64,000 nucleotides of DNA, taken from the NCBI RefSeq assembly GCF_002332255.1, contig NZ_NRGW01000001.1:186001-250000 (forward strand), read 5' to 3'. This DNA is from Halomonas sp. JB37. Lineage in GTDB: Bacteria > Pseudomonadota > Gammaproteobacteria > Pseudomonadales > Halomonadaceae. Positions 63,489 to 64,000 of this stretch are shown piece after piece. The translations under genes and the position numbers were made by a program. Each line of letters starts with the position of its first letter. Within the stretch, counting starts at the first letter, position 1. Below the pieces are notes generated by a model that made no database searches, was not told the origin of the DNA, and saw only the letters and a list, made by a program, of their open reading frames with translations.

Positions 63489-64000
63489 TTAAGCCACTTT
63501 AAGCTGTTTACCAAACAACATCGCCCCCAGCGTAAAGGTATTCGCCAGCTTATTCAGCGCTACCGACCCCACTATGCCCACCACGATAAGCACCAAGGCA
63601 TATACCACAACCGGCAACGCCAGCGGCGCAACGGCCAAATCGGCCAGCACAAAAAACATGGGGTGCGCTAAGTAAATGCCAAACGAATGCGCATTCACGT
63701 GACGTACCCACACCGGCACCGGTCGCCCGGCTAAGTAGCGCATCGCGCAAAGCGTAAACAGCACAAAGAAAGGGATCACCCATACTTCTTTCGATGAAAA
63801 GGCCAGCTGGCCCGCGAAAGTGCCCGCAATGATCAGCGCAACGAGCAGCGCCAGCCAAACGGGCTGAGCCAGCCGCTGCATCCAAGTTGGCCGTAGGGCA
63901 AGCACGCTTTCTGGCGCTAGCGGGTAATAACGTACCAGCACCAATGCTAAGAAAAACACATAGATCCAACCTAGTGGCGCGACCCACAGCAAGTAGCCGG
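63489..64000 (-). CDS. acyltransferase-3 family membrane protein, partial
   Basis: C-terminal part (about 170 residues) of a multi-helix membrane protein; the frame runs off the window edge, so the N-terminus is not seen. Helices around LLVALIIAGTFAG, WVIPFFVLFTLCAMRYLA and the closing helices flank NAHSFGIYLAHPMFFVLADL, the S-x-G-I-Y-L-x-H-P motif typical of OafA/WecH-type O-acyltransferases. It would acetylate a surface sugar or lipid. Neighbouring target unknown. Confidence 0.75.
   Translation of the reverse strand, partial: GYLLWVAPLGWIYVFFLALVLVRYYPLAPESVLALRPTWMQRLAQPVWLALLVALIIAGTFAGQLAFSSKEVWVIPFFVLFTLCAMRYLAGRPVPVWVRHVNAHSFGIYLAHPMFFVLADLAVAPLALPVVVYALVLIVVGIVGSVALNKLANTFTLGAMLFGKQLKVA

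Overview
The window reads as a chromosomal segment of a halophilic gammaproteobacterium, most likely Halomonas or a close relative in the Halomonadaceae. This is an inference from gene content: an rplU-rpmA-obgE-proB block divergent from ispB, a glnA/ntrB/ntrC nitrogen block with a sigma-54 promoter, an entericidin-type lipoprotein, and many acidic proteins. No 16S gene is present to settle it. There is no prophage, insertion sequence, integron or CRISPR array.

Layout. 1-5.0 kb is core: the end of an unknown gene, proB, obgE, rpmA and rplU on the minus strand, ispB on the plus strand, and tRNA-Pro(CGG) with a strong promoter. 5.1-22.4 kb is an aryl-polyene (APE) pigment cluster of 20 plus-strand genes, nearly all overlapping by a few bases. 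It holds a chain-length factor, two acyl carrier proteins (ACPs), a starter ligase fused to a dehydratase, an ammonia lyase, acyl- and glycosyltransferases, a LolA-like carrier, an MMPL exporter, a halogenase-like flavoprotein, two ketosynthases, a second dehydratase, a ketoreductase and its own phosphopantetheinyl transferase. Together these would make an aromatic starter, extend it into a conjugated polyene, attach it to a lipid and export it to the outer membrane.

22.5-33.1 kb holds an MFS pump, a TauE/SafE permease, a coiled-coil membrane protein, and a minus-strand operon for a dipeptide-type ABC importer plus an M14 metallopeptidase. 33.4-36.1 kb has small genes, a histone-deacetylase-like amidohydrolase, a GIY-YIG protein and a SEC-C (YchJ) protein. 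36.2-41 kb is an AT-richer catabolic island: a LysR regulator divergent from an RraA-like aldolase and a tripartite tricarboxylate transporter (TctC, TctB, TctA). Its TctA gene is frameshifted by an exact 10-bp tandem duplication. 41.1-46.8 kb has an ArgE-type deacetylase and a complete glycerol-3-phosphate ABC importer (ugpB, A, E, C).

46.9-48.6 kb is a small AT-rich type VI secretion cargo cassette (PAAR protein, unknown protein, lipoprotein). 48.9-51.8 kb is an ECF42-type sigma factor with its DGPF/YCII partners. 51.8-54.7 kb has a UshA-like 5'-nucleotidase interrupted by an amber codon, and a porin. 55.0-58.7 kb has a GT4 glycosyltransferase with a PAP2 phosphatase, a hidden 43-residue membrane protein, entericidin, a YqiA esterase and a DUF6435 protein. 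58.7-63.3 kb is ntrC, ntrB and glnA, with NtrC sites and a sigma-54 promoter. The window ends inside an acyltransferase-3 membrane protein.

All functions are read from motifs and family resemblance by eye; no database search was run.
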